Of a stretch of 64,000 nt of DNA, positions 18,860-27,921 are shown piece after piece. Origin of the DNA: Sphingobacterium tenebrionis (GTDB lineage: Bacteria; Bacteroidota; Bacteroidia; Sphingobacteriales; Sphingobacteriaceae). Position 1 is the stretch's first letter. Each line of letters opens with the position of its first letter. The notes beneath the pieces were generated by a model. It did no database searches. It had not been told where the DNA came from and saw only the letters and a list, made by a program, of their open reading frames with translations. Made by a program: the position numbers and the translations under genes. The stretch lies in contig NZ_JAYLLN010000009.1 in assembly GCF_037126265.1 (NCBI RefSeq), positions 24,560 through 88,559 on the forward strand. The letters are read 5' to 3'.

Positions 18860-20305
18860 ATGAAGAAATTAATTTTATCTCGTTTATTTGTTTTTGCCGT
18901 TTTATCGTTAGTTAGCCTGCAATCATTAGTTGCTCAGGATATTTCCAAAGATAGTTTATCCAAACATGTACATTATCTTGCTTCGGAAGAATTGGAGGGA
19001 AGAGGTTTGGGCACTGCCGGAAAGGATAAAGCGACCAAATTTATAGTAGAACAGTTCAGATCGGCAGGTTTACAGCCATATCAAGGGGGTTTTATACAGG
19101 ATTTTGAATTGACTTTTAGTCTTGCGAAGGTTAAGGCGCATAATGTATGGGCATTTGTAGAAGGGTCGGATCCTCAATTGAAATCAGAATTGATCGTGTT
19201 AGGAGCTCATTATGATCATCTGGGCTATAAAAAGGATCGTAAAGTTTGGTATCCTGGTGCTGATGATAATGCTTCTGGTGTAGCGACGGTAATTGAATTG
19301 GCGAAATATTTTGGAGAGGATGTCAATAGACCGAAACGAAGTATTTTGTTTATTGCCTTTGATGCGGAGGAATCGGGTCTTTTAGGTGCGAAACATTTTG
19401 TTGATAAGTTGAGTGCTGAAGAGCGCAATAAAATTAAGGCAATGTTCAGTTTTGATATGGTGGGAATGTTGAGTAAGAATAAGGGCTTGGTGTTAAAGGG
19501 TGTTCGGACATTGGGAGATGGCGTGGAATTGGCCGAACAAGAAGCAAAAGGATTAAACCTATTAAATCTTTCGGATAAAATTGAGGAGCGAACGGATACA
19601 GAACCTTTTGGGTCAGTAGGAATTCCTGCTATCCATGTTTTTACGGGATTGAAATCTCCTTATCATAAGCCTGAGGATAAAGCGGAATTATTGGATTATG
19701 ATGGGATGAAGGAAATTGCTGATTTTTCAGCTCGATTTGTTGGAGCACTGGCTAATCAGCAGAAGGAACTTGTTGCTACCAAGAAGATGCAGAGGTTGAA
19801 GGAAAATCCGAAAAGTATTGGAAAACCAGTGACTTTAGCAGGAATGTTCCAGTTGAATTCGGGAAAGCATCTGTATGATGATGAGTTTTATGATGCAAAA
19901 TCGGATATTGGCTTTAGCCTTGGTCTGCAAATGGAGTATCGGTTCAAGAAATTGTGGGCGGTTGATTTAGGAGGATATTTTAATAATAATGCAAGTCGAT
20001 CTGCAGAAGGAAGGTTTGAGAGGAATTCATTGATGGTTCCGATGAATCTTAAATTTGGAAGTAATGTGGTTATTTCTGCAGGGCCGTATTATAAATATCA
20101 TTTTAATGGTAAGAATGGGAATACGGATTTGGATTTTGAAAATACGTTTAGGAGGGATGAATGGGGGTATTCGCTAGGTGTGGCTGTAGAGGTGATGAAT
20201 TATCATGTAGGATGGATAAGTAGAAGATCTTTTCACTCTATATATTCGAATGGGCCAAAGGTGATTCCAATTGAAAATGGGGTTTCTTTGGGGTGGAGGT
20301 TTTAA
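18860..20305 (+). CDS. M28 family metallopeptidase fused to a C-terminal beta-barrel-like domain
   Basis: The signal peptide begins at ATG 18860 (MKKLILSRLFVF, ending SLVAQ); an upstream TTG at 18839 would place seven residues before it and is rejected. The peptidase domain (about residues 30-310) has the M28 zinc motifs GAHYDHLGY, PGADDNASG, FDAEESGLLGA, SFDMVGM and a late histidine in SPYHKPED. From about residue 330 to the end are seven or eight amphipathic strands (FSLGLQMEYRF, WAVDLGGYFNN, LMVPMNLKFG, VVISAGPYYKYHF, GVSLGWRF) with a terminal Phe, as in small outer-membrane barrels. The combination suggests an aminopeptidase tethered at the outer membrane. Confidence 0.82.
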   Translation: MKKLILSRLFVFAVLSLVSLQSLVAQDISKDSLSKHVHYLASEELEGRGLGTAGKDKATKFIVEQFRSAGLQPYQGGFIQDFELTFSLAKVKAHNVWAFVEGSDPQLKSELIVLGAHYDHLGYKKDRKVWYPGADDNASGVATVIELAKYFGEDVNRPKRSILFIAFDAEESGLLGAKHFVDKLSAEERNKIKAMFSFDMVGMLSKNKGLVLKGVRTLGDGVELAEQEAKGLNLLNLSDKIEERTDTEPFGSVGIPAIHVFTGLKSPYHKPEDKAELLDYDGMKEIADFSARFVGALANQQKELVATKKMQRLKENPKSIGKPVTLAGMFQLNSGKHLYDDEFYDAKSDIGFSLGLQMEYRFKKLWAVDLGGYFNNNASRSAEGRFERNSLMVPMNLKFGSNVVISAGPYYKYHFNGKNGNTDLDFENTFRRDEWGYSLGVAVEVMNYHVGWISRRSFHSIYSNGPKVIPIENGVSLGWRF

Positions 20306-20344
20306 TTTTTTTTGGGAAGACGCTGTCCTTGCGAAGGGTTAATA

Positions 20345-20433
20345 ACGTCATTGCGAGGTGTGTATTACGTCATTGCGAGGCACGAAGCAATCTTTACATT
20401 AGTCGAAAGATTGCTTCGTGCCTCGCAATGACG
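20345..20433. repeat. Palindromic intergenic repeat (REP-like), copy C
   Basis: Perfect 28-base inverted repeat with arms 20368-20395 and 20406-20433 and a ten-base loop. The core reads GCGAGGCACGAAGC instead of GCGAGGAACGAAGC, and the opposite arm carries the matching change, so pairing is kept. A 13-base partial copy (CGTCATTGCGAGG) precedes it at 20345-20357. It lies between convergent genes (M28 peptidase and acs). Confidence 0.92.
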
Positions 20434-20500
20434 GGGAAACCCGCAATAATGATGAAATATGCAATGCTGGAGTAAACCGGCAATAACAATGGCTCCCTAT

Positions 20501-22414
20501 TTATTTCATCTCCTTGGAGCCTTCAATAATCGCTTCCACAACAGTAGGGTCCTGCAAGGTTGAAGTATCACCTAAAGATCCCAATTCGCCTTCCGCGATT
20601 TTTCTCAAAATCCTACGCATAATCTTCCCAGACCTTGTCTTAGGCAATTCAGTCACAAACTGAATAATATCAGGTTTAGCGATCGCACCAATAATCCTAG
20701 TCACGGTCTGCAAAATATCCTGACGTGTTTTCTCAGCATCGATATGATGGTTCGCAATCACATAAGCATAGATGCCCTGTCCTTTAACAGGATGCGGATA
20801 ACCAACAATTGCTGATTCCACCACATCTGCGTGCATATTGATCGCATTTTCTACTTCAGCAGTTCCGATACGGTGTCCAGAGACATTCAACACATCATCC
20901 ACACGGCCCGTAATTCGGTAATATCCTTCCGGACTTCTATAACAACCGTCACCTGTAAAATACATATCCTCATACGTAGAGAAATATGTCTGTCTACAAC
21001 GTTCATGGTCGCCCCAAGTTGTACGCAGCATACCTGGCCAAGGGAATTTGATACAAAGGTTTCCAGAAACATCGTTTCCTTCAATCTCTTCTCCGTTCTC
21101 ATCCATCAAACAAGGTTGAACGCCTGGCAATGGTAACATGGCATATCCTGGGATTTCCGGTGTAATACCCGCAATCGGCGTAATCAAATGACCACCATTT
21201 TCTGTCTGCCACCAGGTATCCACAATCGGACAATTTCCTTTTCCCACTTTATCGTGGTACCAATTCCAAGCTTCCTCATTGATTGGCTCACCCACGGTAC
21301 CTAACACTCTTAAAGAAGAAAGGTCCTTATTCTGCACATATTCATCTCCAAAAGCCATCAACGAACGGATCGCTGTAGGAGCGGTATATAAGATGTTAAC
21401 TTTGTATTTTTCTACGATATCCCAGAAACGGCTAGCATCAGGATAGGTTGGAATTCCCTCAAACATCAAAGAAGTAGCTCCTTGCGATAATGGTCCATAT
21501 ACGATGTAACTATGGCCAGTAATCCAACCAATATCAGCTGTACAGAAATACACTTCTCCAGGTTGGTATTGGAAAGTATTGGCGAAGGTATATCCGGTAT
21601 AGACCATATAACCGGCAGTACTGTGCACTACACCTTTCGGTTTTCCGGTCGAACCGGAGGTATATAGGATAAATAAGGTATCCTCAGCATCCATTTCTTC
21701 TGCTGGGCATGCTGGATTTCCTTGTGTTTCCACTTTCTTGATCTCATCTTCCCACCATACATCACGACCTTTGATCATGGAAATCGGCGTACGCGTACGG
21801 GTAAGTACAATCACTTTTTCTACCGATTTACATTGCATCAAGGCATCATCAACAATGGTTTTAAGTTCCAGGATTTTCTTTCCACGGAAACCACCATCCG
21901 AAGTGATCACCAATTTACATTCCGCATCATTGATCCTGTCTGCAATGGATTGCGCCGAGAAACCACCAAAAACCACCGAGTGGATGGCGCCTATTCGAGC
22001 ACAGGCAAGAACAGCAATCACCAATTCAGGAACCATCGGCAAGTAGATACAAACCCGGTCGCCTTTGCGGATGTTGTTGTTCTTTAATACATTGGAGAAT
22101 TGTTCTACCTTCTGTAATAATTGTTTATAGGAAAGCACACGATGTGCCTCATGTGGATCATTTGGCTCCCAAATAATAGCAGGCTTATCGCCCAACTGGT
22201 AAATATGACGGTCTAAACAGTTTTCGGTAATGTTCAGCTTACCACCTTCAAACCACTTAATATCCGGCTCCTTGAAATTCCAGTTTAATACATTGGTCCA
22301 TTTTCTTTTCCAAAAGAAATTCTCCGCAATGCCTCCCCAGAATTGTTCCGGATTTTCTACACTCTCTTTGTAAGCTTTTTGATACTCCTCAAAAGATTTA
22401 ATTTGAAAACTCAT
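20501..22414 (-). CDS. acs: Acetate--CoA ligase (acetyl-CoA synthetase)
   Basis: AMP-forming enzyme that activates acetate to acetyl-CoA. The P-loop-like YTSGSTGKPKG is at residues 251-261, WWQTENGG near 402, the TGD motif near 489, SGHRIGTAEVE near 515 and the catalytic lysine in RSGKIMRR near 600 (the lysine that acetylation usually regulates). Length 637 is standard. It appears monocistronic, facing away from the UbiA-like gene and converging on the M28 peptidase gene across repeat copy C. Confidence 0.96.
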   Translation of the reverse strand: MSFQIKSFEEYQKAYKESVENPEQFWGGIAENFFWKRKWTNVLNWNFKEPDIKWFEGGKLNITENCLDRHIYQLGDKPAIIWEPNDPHEAHRVLSYKQLLQKVEQFSNVLKNNNIRKGDRVCIYLPMVPELVIAVLACARIGAIHSVVFGGFSAQSIADRINDAECKLVITSDGGFRGKKILELKTIVDDALMQCKSVEKVIVLTRTRTPISMIKGRDVWWEDEIKKVETQGNPACPAEEMDAEDTLFILYTSGSTGKPKGVVHSTAGYMVYTGYTFANTFQYQPGEVYFCTADIGWITGHSYIVYGPLSQGATSLMFEGIPTYPDASRFWDIVEKYKVNILYTAPTAIRSLMAFGDEYVQNKDLSSLRVLGTVGEPINEEAWNWYHDKVGKGNCPIVDTWWQTENGGHLITPIAGITPEIPGYAMLPLPGVQPCLMDENGEEIEGNDVSGNLCIKFPWPGMLRTTWGDHERCRQTYFSTYEDMYFTGDGCYRSPEGYYRITGRVDDVLNVSGHRIGTAEVENAINMHADVVESAIVGYPHPVKGQGIYAYVIANHHIDAEKTRQDILQTVTRIIGAIAKPDIIQFVTELPKTRSGKIMRRILRKIAEGELGSLGDTSTLQDPTVVEAIIEGSKEMK

Positions 22415-22563
22415 CTTTCTAAAATAAAATTATAGGTCTATATGTTTATTTGCTAGGGAAATTATTTAATTCGGTCAATTAGTTATTAGATGCCGTTAAA
22501 TAGCCTCCCAGCAGAGCTAATTTAATTTTTTTTAATATGTTTTACTAATTTTTCCTGTCTTGA

Positions 22564-23466
22564 TTGAATAAATTGCATTTTTGTTTAGGTTTTATTGTGG
22601 AAATTTTAAAGAGGATATATTATTTTTTGGTGCATACCAACCTGCTCATTGCTTTGGCTGCAATAGCCCAATGCGCCTTGACTTACATGATCCTCCAACT
22701 CCCGATAAATCCTTCCATCTTAATTGTCGAGGGAACAACCACCTTATTGTTGTACAATTTGAGCTTGTATCTCTCTTTACCCCGAGAAACCGAAAAATCA
22801 CCTTATATACGAACGCGCTGGATAGGAAGGAATTTGCCTGTTTTTTGGGTATTAAGTTTATTAGCCTTTATTGTTTGTCTGTTTGCATTATGGCAACTGC
22901 AACTTATCACTTGGGTGTTTCTTGGTGTCATCGGGTTGATCAGCATTGCTTACGCTGTTCCGCTCGTCAAATTCAAAGGTAAGAGACTTGGTTTGAGGCA
23001 GGTTCCAGGTTTAAAGGTATTCTATATTGCGGTAATATGGTCGCTGAGCAGCGTGGGATTGCCCGTCCTTGAATTATATGCAAATGGTGAGGCGATCGAT
23101 TGGTATATGGCTAATTACTTAGGCATCGTTAAGATTCTATTTCTGCTGCTCTGTACCTTGCCCTTTGATATCCGAGATTATGAGCAGGATGTACAATATA
23201 ATCTGAAAACCTTGCCCATTCTATTGGGAAAAAGGAAAGCGATAGGTTTATCCTATGCTATGGGCGTAATCCATATTCTCTTGATCTATTTTTCACCTTA
23301 TTCAGATCCTGTTAAAATGGGAATGGTTTTAACCAGTTTGCTTGTACTGTTTCTTTTTAAAGCCCTTATTTTCACAACAAAAAAACATTACCACCATGTT
23401 TACCTCTTGGATTTAGCTTTGATTGTACAGTGGTTGATCGTATGGATCTGCTTATCGTGGAAGTAG
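22564..23466 (+). CDS. UbiA-like integral membrane protein (divergent prenyltransferase family)
   Basis: About eight or nine predicted helices and the overall layout of UbiA-type prenyltransferases. The second aspartate motif region reads LPFDIRDYEQD (about 205-215), followed by LKTLPILLGKRKA, which is very UbiA-like. The first motif (NDxxD) is not visible where expected; the corresponding segment is LLLYNLSLYLSLPRE (about 60-75). The substrate is unknown and activity is uncertain. The longest frame starts at TTG 22564; GTG at 22597 (VEILKRIYYF) is an alternative. It converges on the dehydrogenase gene with 22 bases between. Confidence 0.65.
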   Translation: MNKLHFCLGFIVEILKRIYYFLVHTNLLIALAAIAQCALTYMILQLPINPSILIVEGTTTLLLYNLSLYLSLPRETEKSPYIRTRWIGRNLPVFWVLSLLAFIVCLFALWQLQLITWVFLGVIGLISIAYAVPLVKFKGKRLGLRQVPGLKVFYIAVIWSLSSVGLPVLELYANGEAIDWYMANYLGIVKILFLLLCTLPFDIRDYEQDVQYNLKTLPILLGKRKAIGLSYAMGVIHILLIYFSPYSDPVKMGMVLTSLLVLFLFKALIFTTKKHYHHVYLLDLALIVQWLIVWICLSWK

Positions 23467-23488
23467 TACCTAGCCTAATTTTCTACTT

Positions 23489-24418
23489 TTATCTGTTCTT
23501 TAAAAAACCGATAATCTTTTCACCAAGGAAGGAGGAAAGCTTCTCGTAACTTTCAAAGGTCCAACCGGCCACATGCGGACTCAACAAAACATTGTCCCTG
23601 CTGATCAGATCTGCATACCATTCCTGTTCCGCTAAAGCTGGAAATTTTTCGAATGGGAGCACATCAAAGGCTGCTCCAAGAATCTTTCCATTGTCGAGAT
23701 TCTTTAAGACCGCAGGAACTTTTGCGATTCCTCCTCGGGCGCCCATCAAAAAAAAGATGGGTTTGCGGAAATGGAAAAGATATTCCTCATCCACCATACC
23801 TCTTGTTTCGCGGGTCAATGGGATGTGGAAACTTAATACATCGGCTTGTTTTACCACTTCTTCCATGGAAACCTCACGCGCATATTGATCCGAAAAGCCA
23901 GTTTTGTATTTATCGTAAGCAATAACATTAACCTCAAAACCGGATAGCTTCTTGGCCATGGCCTGGCCGTTATTCCCATAACCGATCAATGCAACAGTCC
24001 GACCTTTGAGTTCATAACCTCTGTTTTCTTCCCTTTTCCAGAAACCCGTTCTCACTTCCTTATCCCCCCGATTCAGGTTATTCATCAAGCTCAATAACAT
24101 GCCGATCATATGTTCGCCCACTGCATCGCGGTTTCCTTCATTAGCAGAAAAAAGGAATATTGCTCTAGAAGCGGCATATTCTTCATCGATATTGTCCATC
24201 CCAGCTCCGGCCCTGCCTATAAATTCCAGCTTATTCCCCAAATCGATGAAAGCCTGGTCAACTTGGAATTTTGATCGGATGATAAGTCCTGAATAGTTCC
24301 CTATTATTTTTTCTGCCTCTTCACGCTGTATATCAGGTTGATAATCATAAGCAATGTTCTCCTTCTTGAACTGGTCAAGAATAACCTCATGTAAATCATC
24401 GACAATTAATATGCTCAT
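23489..24418 (-). CDS. D-isomer-specific 2-hydroxyacid dehydrogenase (SerA-like)
   Basis: NAD-dependent dehydrogenase, probably acting on a 2-hydroxyacid such as 3-phosphoglycerate. The Rossmann motif GYGNNGQAMAKKL is at about 147-159, the acidic end of the next strand in VIAYDKYK near 170, the catalytic Arg in LMGARGG near 227, and the His in LSPHVAGWT near 283. The length of 309 lacks the ACT domain of classical SerA. ATG start. It lies 35 bases downstream of rsmA on the same strand and may share its transcript. Confidence 0.87.
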   Translation of the reverse strand: MSILIVDDLHEVILDQFKKENIAYDYQPDIQREEAEKIIGNYSGLIIRSKFQVDQAFIDLGNKLEFIGRAGAGMDNIDEEYAASRAIFLFSANEGNRDAVGEHMIGMLLSLMNNLNRGDKEVRTGFWKREENRGYELKGRTVALIGYGNNGQAMAKKLSGFEVNVIAYDKYKTGFSDQYAREVSMEEVVKQADVLSFHIPLTRETRGMVDEEYLFHFRKPIFFLMGARGGIAKVPAVLKNLDNGKILGAAFDVLPFEKFPALAEQEWYADLISRDNVLLSPHVAGWTFESYEKLSSFLGEKIIGFLKNR

Positions 24419-24453
24419 GAAAAATGGAATTAAATTTCAACTATTTATGTTGA

Positions 24454-25233
24454 TTAGGGTTTCTTAGCGATTTCATTGGTCAATTGAACAAAATCGTTTA
24501 CATCCAATCGTTCCGCTCGAAGTTCGTAAAGAGGATTATCACTCATCTGTTCTTTTGGGATAACGCCCGAAAGTGCATTTCTTAAGGTTTTCCGTCTTTG
24601 GTTAAATCCAGCTTTCACTACACGCCAAAATAATTTCTCATCACAATCCAAAGATTCCTTATCATTCCTCACCATGCGCATTACACCTGATAAAACCTTT
24701 GGCGGTGGATTAAAAGCACCTGCTTTTACCGTGAATAGATAAGAAACATCATAATAAGCCTGCAAAAAGACGGATAAGATTCCGTACTCTTTGTTCCCTG
24801 GCTTAGCCACACAACGTTCTGCAACTTCCTTTTGGAACATGCCCACCATTTCAACTACGCGCTGTCTTTCTTCTAAGATCTTGAAAAGAATCTGGGAGGA
24901 AATATTGTAGGGAAAATTCCCGATCACGGCCATTTTATCGCCAAAATATCGACCAAAATCCAGGTTAAGAAAGTCTCCATGGATCAATCTATTTCCTAAT
25001 TCGGGGTACTTATCAGCTAAAAATTCAATGGATTCATCATCTACATCGATGAGAAAGGTTTCGTAGTTAGTGTTCTGAAGGAGGAAATCGGAGAGTACAC
25101 CCATCCCAGGACCTACTTCCAACACCTGATTGAATCCTAAGGAAGGAGTCAAAGCATCCACTATACGTTGTGCCGCATTTTTATCATTAAGAAAATGCTG
25201 GCCTAAATGTTTCTTTGCACGAACTGAACCCAT
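24454..25233 (-). CDS. rsmA: 16S rRNA (adenine1518/1519-N6)-dimethyltransferase RsmA (KsgA)
   Basis: Dimethylates two adjacent adenines in helix 45 of 16S rRNA. KKHLGQHFLND at about 7-17 is the N-terminal signature, EVGPGMGVLSDFLL near 40 binds SAM, and GNFPYNISSQILFKI near 103 is the catalytic NxPY motif. Length 259. It is divergently arranged with pdxA across 88 bases. A -7 box at 25248-25255 would give a very short leader. Confidence 0.96.
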   Translation of the reverse strand: MGSVRAKKHLGQHFLNDKNAAQRIVDALTPSLGFNQVLEVGPGMGVLSDFLLQNTNYETFLIDVDDESIEFLADKYPELGNRLIHGDFLNLDFGRYFGDKMAVIGNFPYNISSQILFKILEERQRVVEMVGMFQKEVAERCVAKPGNKEYGILSVFLQAYYDVSYLFTVKAGAFNPPPKVLSGVMRMVRNDKESLDCDEKLFWRVVKAGFNQRRKTLRNALSGVIPKEQMSDNPLYELRAERLDVNDFVQLTNEIAKKP

Positions 25234-25247
25234 AAGCTTAAATTATG

Positions 25248-25255
25248 CAAAGATA
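25248..25255 (-). promoter_or_regulatory. Putative -7 box for rsmA
   Basis: Minus strand reads TATCTTTG, matching TAnnTTTG, 15 bases before the rsmA start codon. Confidence 0.45.
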
Positions 25256-25292
25256 CTATTTTTAAATAACCTGATTGTTTATCTTTTTTTGC

Positions 25293-25300
25293 TATTTTTG
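25293..25300 (+). promoter_or_regulatory. Putative -7 box for pdxA
   Basis: TATTTTTG matches TAnnTTTG, 21 bases before the pdxA start codon. A TTG at 25275-25277 is somewhat too close (15-base spacer) to be a standard -33 element. Confidence 0.45.
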
Positions 25301-25321
25301 ACTATCTAATGCGCAAAAAAG

Positions 25322-26377
25322 ATGAGTGAAAAGCTAAAAATTGGGATTTCAATCGGCGATATCAATGGTATCGGACTAGAGGTAATTATCAAATCGTTAA
25401 TGGATCCTCGGATCTTGGATTTCTTTACCCCAATTGTATACGGAAATACCAAAGTAGCTTCCTTTCATCGCAAAGCAATAGGTGTTAATGATTTCAGTTT
25501 CAACGTGATCAATGCCGCATCAGATGCCAATCCGAAGCGTCCTAATATGATCAATTGTTGGCAAGAAGATGTGAAGATAACTTTGGGCGAACAGAACGAA
25601 ACAGGCGGAAAATACGCATTCATTTCCCTACAAAAAGCAGCAGAGGACTTAAAAGCCGGTGTGATCGATGCATTGGTTACTGCACCCATCAACAAACATA
25701 ATATCCAACAAGAAGGATTTAATTTTCCTGGGCATACCGAATATCTTCAAGACTTTTTCGGGGCTAAGGATGTTTTGATGTTCATGGTCAGTGAAGATCT
25801 TCGAGTAGGGGTGGTAACAGGCCATATTCCAGTTAAAGAAGTATCCGCAGCGATTACCGAAGAATCCATCCTACACAAATTGCGCATGATGAATGCCAGT
25901 CTGAAAGTAGATTTCTGGATCCAGAAACCAAAAATAGCCGTATTGGGATTAAACCCTCATGCTGGCGATGATGGACTTATCGGTACAGAGGACCAGGACA
26001 TCGTCGCTCCAGCGATCAAAAAAGCCTTCGATGAAGGGATATTCTGTTTCGGACCATATCCTGCAGATGGTTTTTTTGCTGCAGATGCCTATACCAAATT
26101 TGATGCGGTATTAGCGATGTACCACGATCAAGGTCTGATCCCTTTCAAGCATATTGCTTCTCGAAACGGGATTAACTTTACTGCGGGCTTACCGGTAGTA
26201 AGGACCTCTCCGGACCATGGAACGGGTTATGATATTGCTGGAAAGAACCAAGCGTCGCATACTTCCTTCCTTTCCGCGATCTTTGAGGCCGTTCATATTG
26301 TGAATAGGCGTCGGGAGCAGGCTGTATTGGCAGAAAATCCATTAGCATTCCGTCGTTTGAGCAAGGATAGAGACTAA
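25322..26377 (+). CDS. pdxA: 4-hydroxythreonine-4-phosphate dehydrogenase
   Basis: PdxA of the DXP-dependent pyridoxal phosphate pathway oxidises 4-phosphohydroxy-L-threonine with NAD. The opening KIGISIGDINGIGLEVI is typical, as are APINKHNI and GHTEYLQDFF (about 130-145), LGLNPHAGDDGLIGTED near 215, and the metal and substrate segment YHDQGLIPFKHI followed by SPDHGTGYDIAG near 300. Length 351 is normal. Transcribed divergently from rsmA; in E. coli pdxA and rsmA are neighbours in one operon. Confidence 0.96.
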   Translation: MSEKLKIGISIGDINGIGLEVIIKSLMDPRILDFFTPIVYGNTKVASFHRKAIGVNDFSFNVINAASDANPKRPNMINCWQEDVKITLGEQNETGGKYAFISLQKAAEDLKAGVIDALVTAPINKHNIQQEGFNFPGHTEYLQDFFGAKDVLMFMVSEDLRVGVVTGHIPVKEVSAAITEESILHKLRMMNASLKVDFWIQKPKIAVLGLNPHAGDDGLIGTEDQDIVAPAIKKAFDEGIFCFGPYPADGFFAADAYTKFDAVLAMYHDQGLIPFKHIASRNGINFTAGLPVVRTSPDHGTGYDIAGKNQASHTSFLSAIFEAVHIVNRRREQAVLAENPLAFRRLSKDRD

Positions 26378-26428
26378 TCTATCCGTTTTTTAGTCAGGTA
26401 GCAGGTCCCTGTTATCTATAAATTTCAT

Positions 26429-26436
26429 TACTTTTG
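26429..26436 (+). promoter_or_regulatory. Putative -7 box for cca
   Basis: TACTTTTG matches TAnnTTTG. It overlaps an in-frame TTG (26434), which argues that translation of cca starts at ATG 26449 instead. Confidence 0.45.
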
Positions 26437-26448
26437 CACTTTGTTGCT

Positions 26449-27861
26449 ATGAGTGAAAATTTAAGTCATCCAATATTTTCCATTATCCGAGATTTGGCGA
26501 AGGAAGAACAGGTATCTTGTTTCGTAATTGGCGGCTATGTTCGTGATCGGATCATGGGCAGGCCATTAAAAGATGATATCGATATATTAGTGTTGGGAAG
26601 TGGGATTGATTTTGCTACCAAACTAGGGGAGAAGCTGCATACGAATGTAGCGGTGTATAAATCCTTCGGAACCGCCATGCTCAATTTTCAAGGTTTACAG
26701 GTCGAATTTGTGGGGGCTCGCAAAGAATCCTATCGTCGGGAATCGAGAAAACCTATTGTGGAAGATGGTACATTGGAAGATGATCAGAATCGGCGTGATT
26801 TTACGATCAATGCAATGGCCTACTCCTTGAATGAGGAGAATTATGGCGAGTTGATCGATCCTTTTGATGGCGTGGCTGATATCCAGAACCAACTGATAAA
26901 AACCCCATTAGAACCCGGAATAACTTTTTCAGACGATCCTTTGCGAATGATGCGTGCCATCCGCTTCGCTACCCAATTGAACTTTCGAATTGATTCAGCA
27001 GCGTTGAATGCTATTGCTGAACATGCCGATCGTATCAAGATCATCTCCAAAGAGCGGGTAATCGATGAACTGAATAAAATTATCCTTGCTAAGAAACCAT
27101 CCATCGGTTTTAAGTATTTGTTTGATACCGGCTTATTGGAGTTGATATTTCCGGCGATGCATCAATTATATGGTGTAGACTATGTGGATGGAAAAGGACA
27201 TAAGGATAATTTCTATCATACTTTGGAGGTATTGGATAATGTAGCGGAAATGTCTGATGATCTCTGGTTGAGATGGGCAGCAATCATGCACGATATCGCC
27301 AAGCCGGCCACCAAAAGATTTGATAAGAAGGTAGGTTGGACCTTTCATGGCCATGAAGATAAAGGGGCTAAAATGGTTCCGAAACTATTTGCCGAGCTCA
27401 AGTTGCCTCTCCATGAAAAGATGAAATTTGTGCAGAAACTAGTGGCTTTGCATCTTCGTCCTATTGTGCTTGCAAAGGATATCGTAACAGATTCTGCAGT
27501 TAGAAGACTATTGTTCGAAGCGGGAGATGATATTGATGCCTTGATGATGTTATGCCATGCGGATGTAACGACCAAGAATGATTTCAAGAAAAAGAAATAC
27601 CGCGAGAATTTCGACTTGGTCAAACAGAAGTTGAAAGATGTGGAGGAAAGGGATCAGATACGAAATTGGCAGCCGCCAATTGATGGTGATGATATCATGA
27701 AAATGTTTGGTATAGGCCCTGGAAGGCATGTAGGTATTATTAAAAACGCTATCCGTGAAGCTATCTTGGAAGGCGAAATTCCAAATGCAAGGAAGGAAGC
27801 ACTACAATTTATGTTGGAGAAAGGTAAAAACTTAGGCCTTGAAGTGGTTGGTCAAGTTTAA
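26449..27861 (+). CDS. cca: CCA tRNA nucleotidyltransferase (or poly(A) polymerase-like), HD domain
   Basis: Adds or repairs the 3' CCA of tRNAs. The nucleotidyltransferase motif GGYVRDRIMGRPLKDDID is at about residues 23-40, with DIDILV giving the metal aspartates. RRDFTINAMAYSL is near 123, and DPLRMMRAIRFATQL near 162 is the conserved RxxRxxxR region. An HD domain follows (MHDIAKPATKR near 280, with GHEDKGA). The tRNA genes in this window lack encoded CCA, in line with a need for the enzyme. ATG 26449 is chosen because an upstream TTG lies in a promoter box. Length 470. Confidence 0.93.
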   Translation: MSENLSHPIFSIIRDLAKEEQVSCFVIGGYVRDRIMGRPLKDDIDILVLGSGIDFATKLGEKLHTNVAVYKSFGTAMLNFQGLQVEFVGARKESYRRESRKPIVEDGTLEDDQNRRDFTINAMAYSLNEENYGELIDPFDGVADIQNQLIKTPLEPGITFSDDPLRMMRAIRFATQLNFRIDSAALNAIAEHADRIKIISKERVIDELNKIILAKKPSIGFKYLFDTGLLELIFPAMHQLYGVDYVDGKGHKDNFYHTLEVLDNVAEMSDDLWLRWAAIMHDIAKPATKRFDKKVGWTFHGHEDKGAKMVPKLFAELKLPLHEKMKFVQKLVALHLRPIVLAKDIVTDSAVRRLLFEAGDDIDALMMLCHADVTTKNDFKKKKYRENFDLVKQKLKDVEERDQIRNWQPPIDGDDIMKMFGIGPGRHVGIIKNAIREAILEGEIPNARKEALQFMLEKGKNLGLEVVGQV

Positions 27862-27921
27862 TTTTTTTAAAAAATATGTAACTTTAATGCTCGAAATATC
27901 GCATTATTAACGAAATATAAA

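Noticed and set aside
20293..20475. A 60-residue frame across repeat copy C
   Set aside because: It runs straight through the palindromic repeat and translates it; its start lies inside the end of the M28 gene. It is a shadow of the repeat.
26434..26448. TTG start of cca at 26434
   Set aside because: It overlaps the -7 promoter box; ATG 26449 fits.
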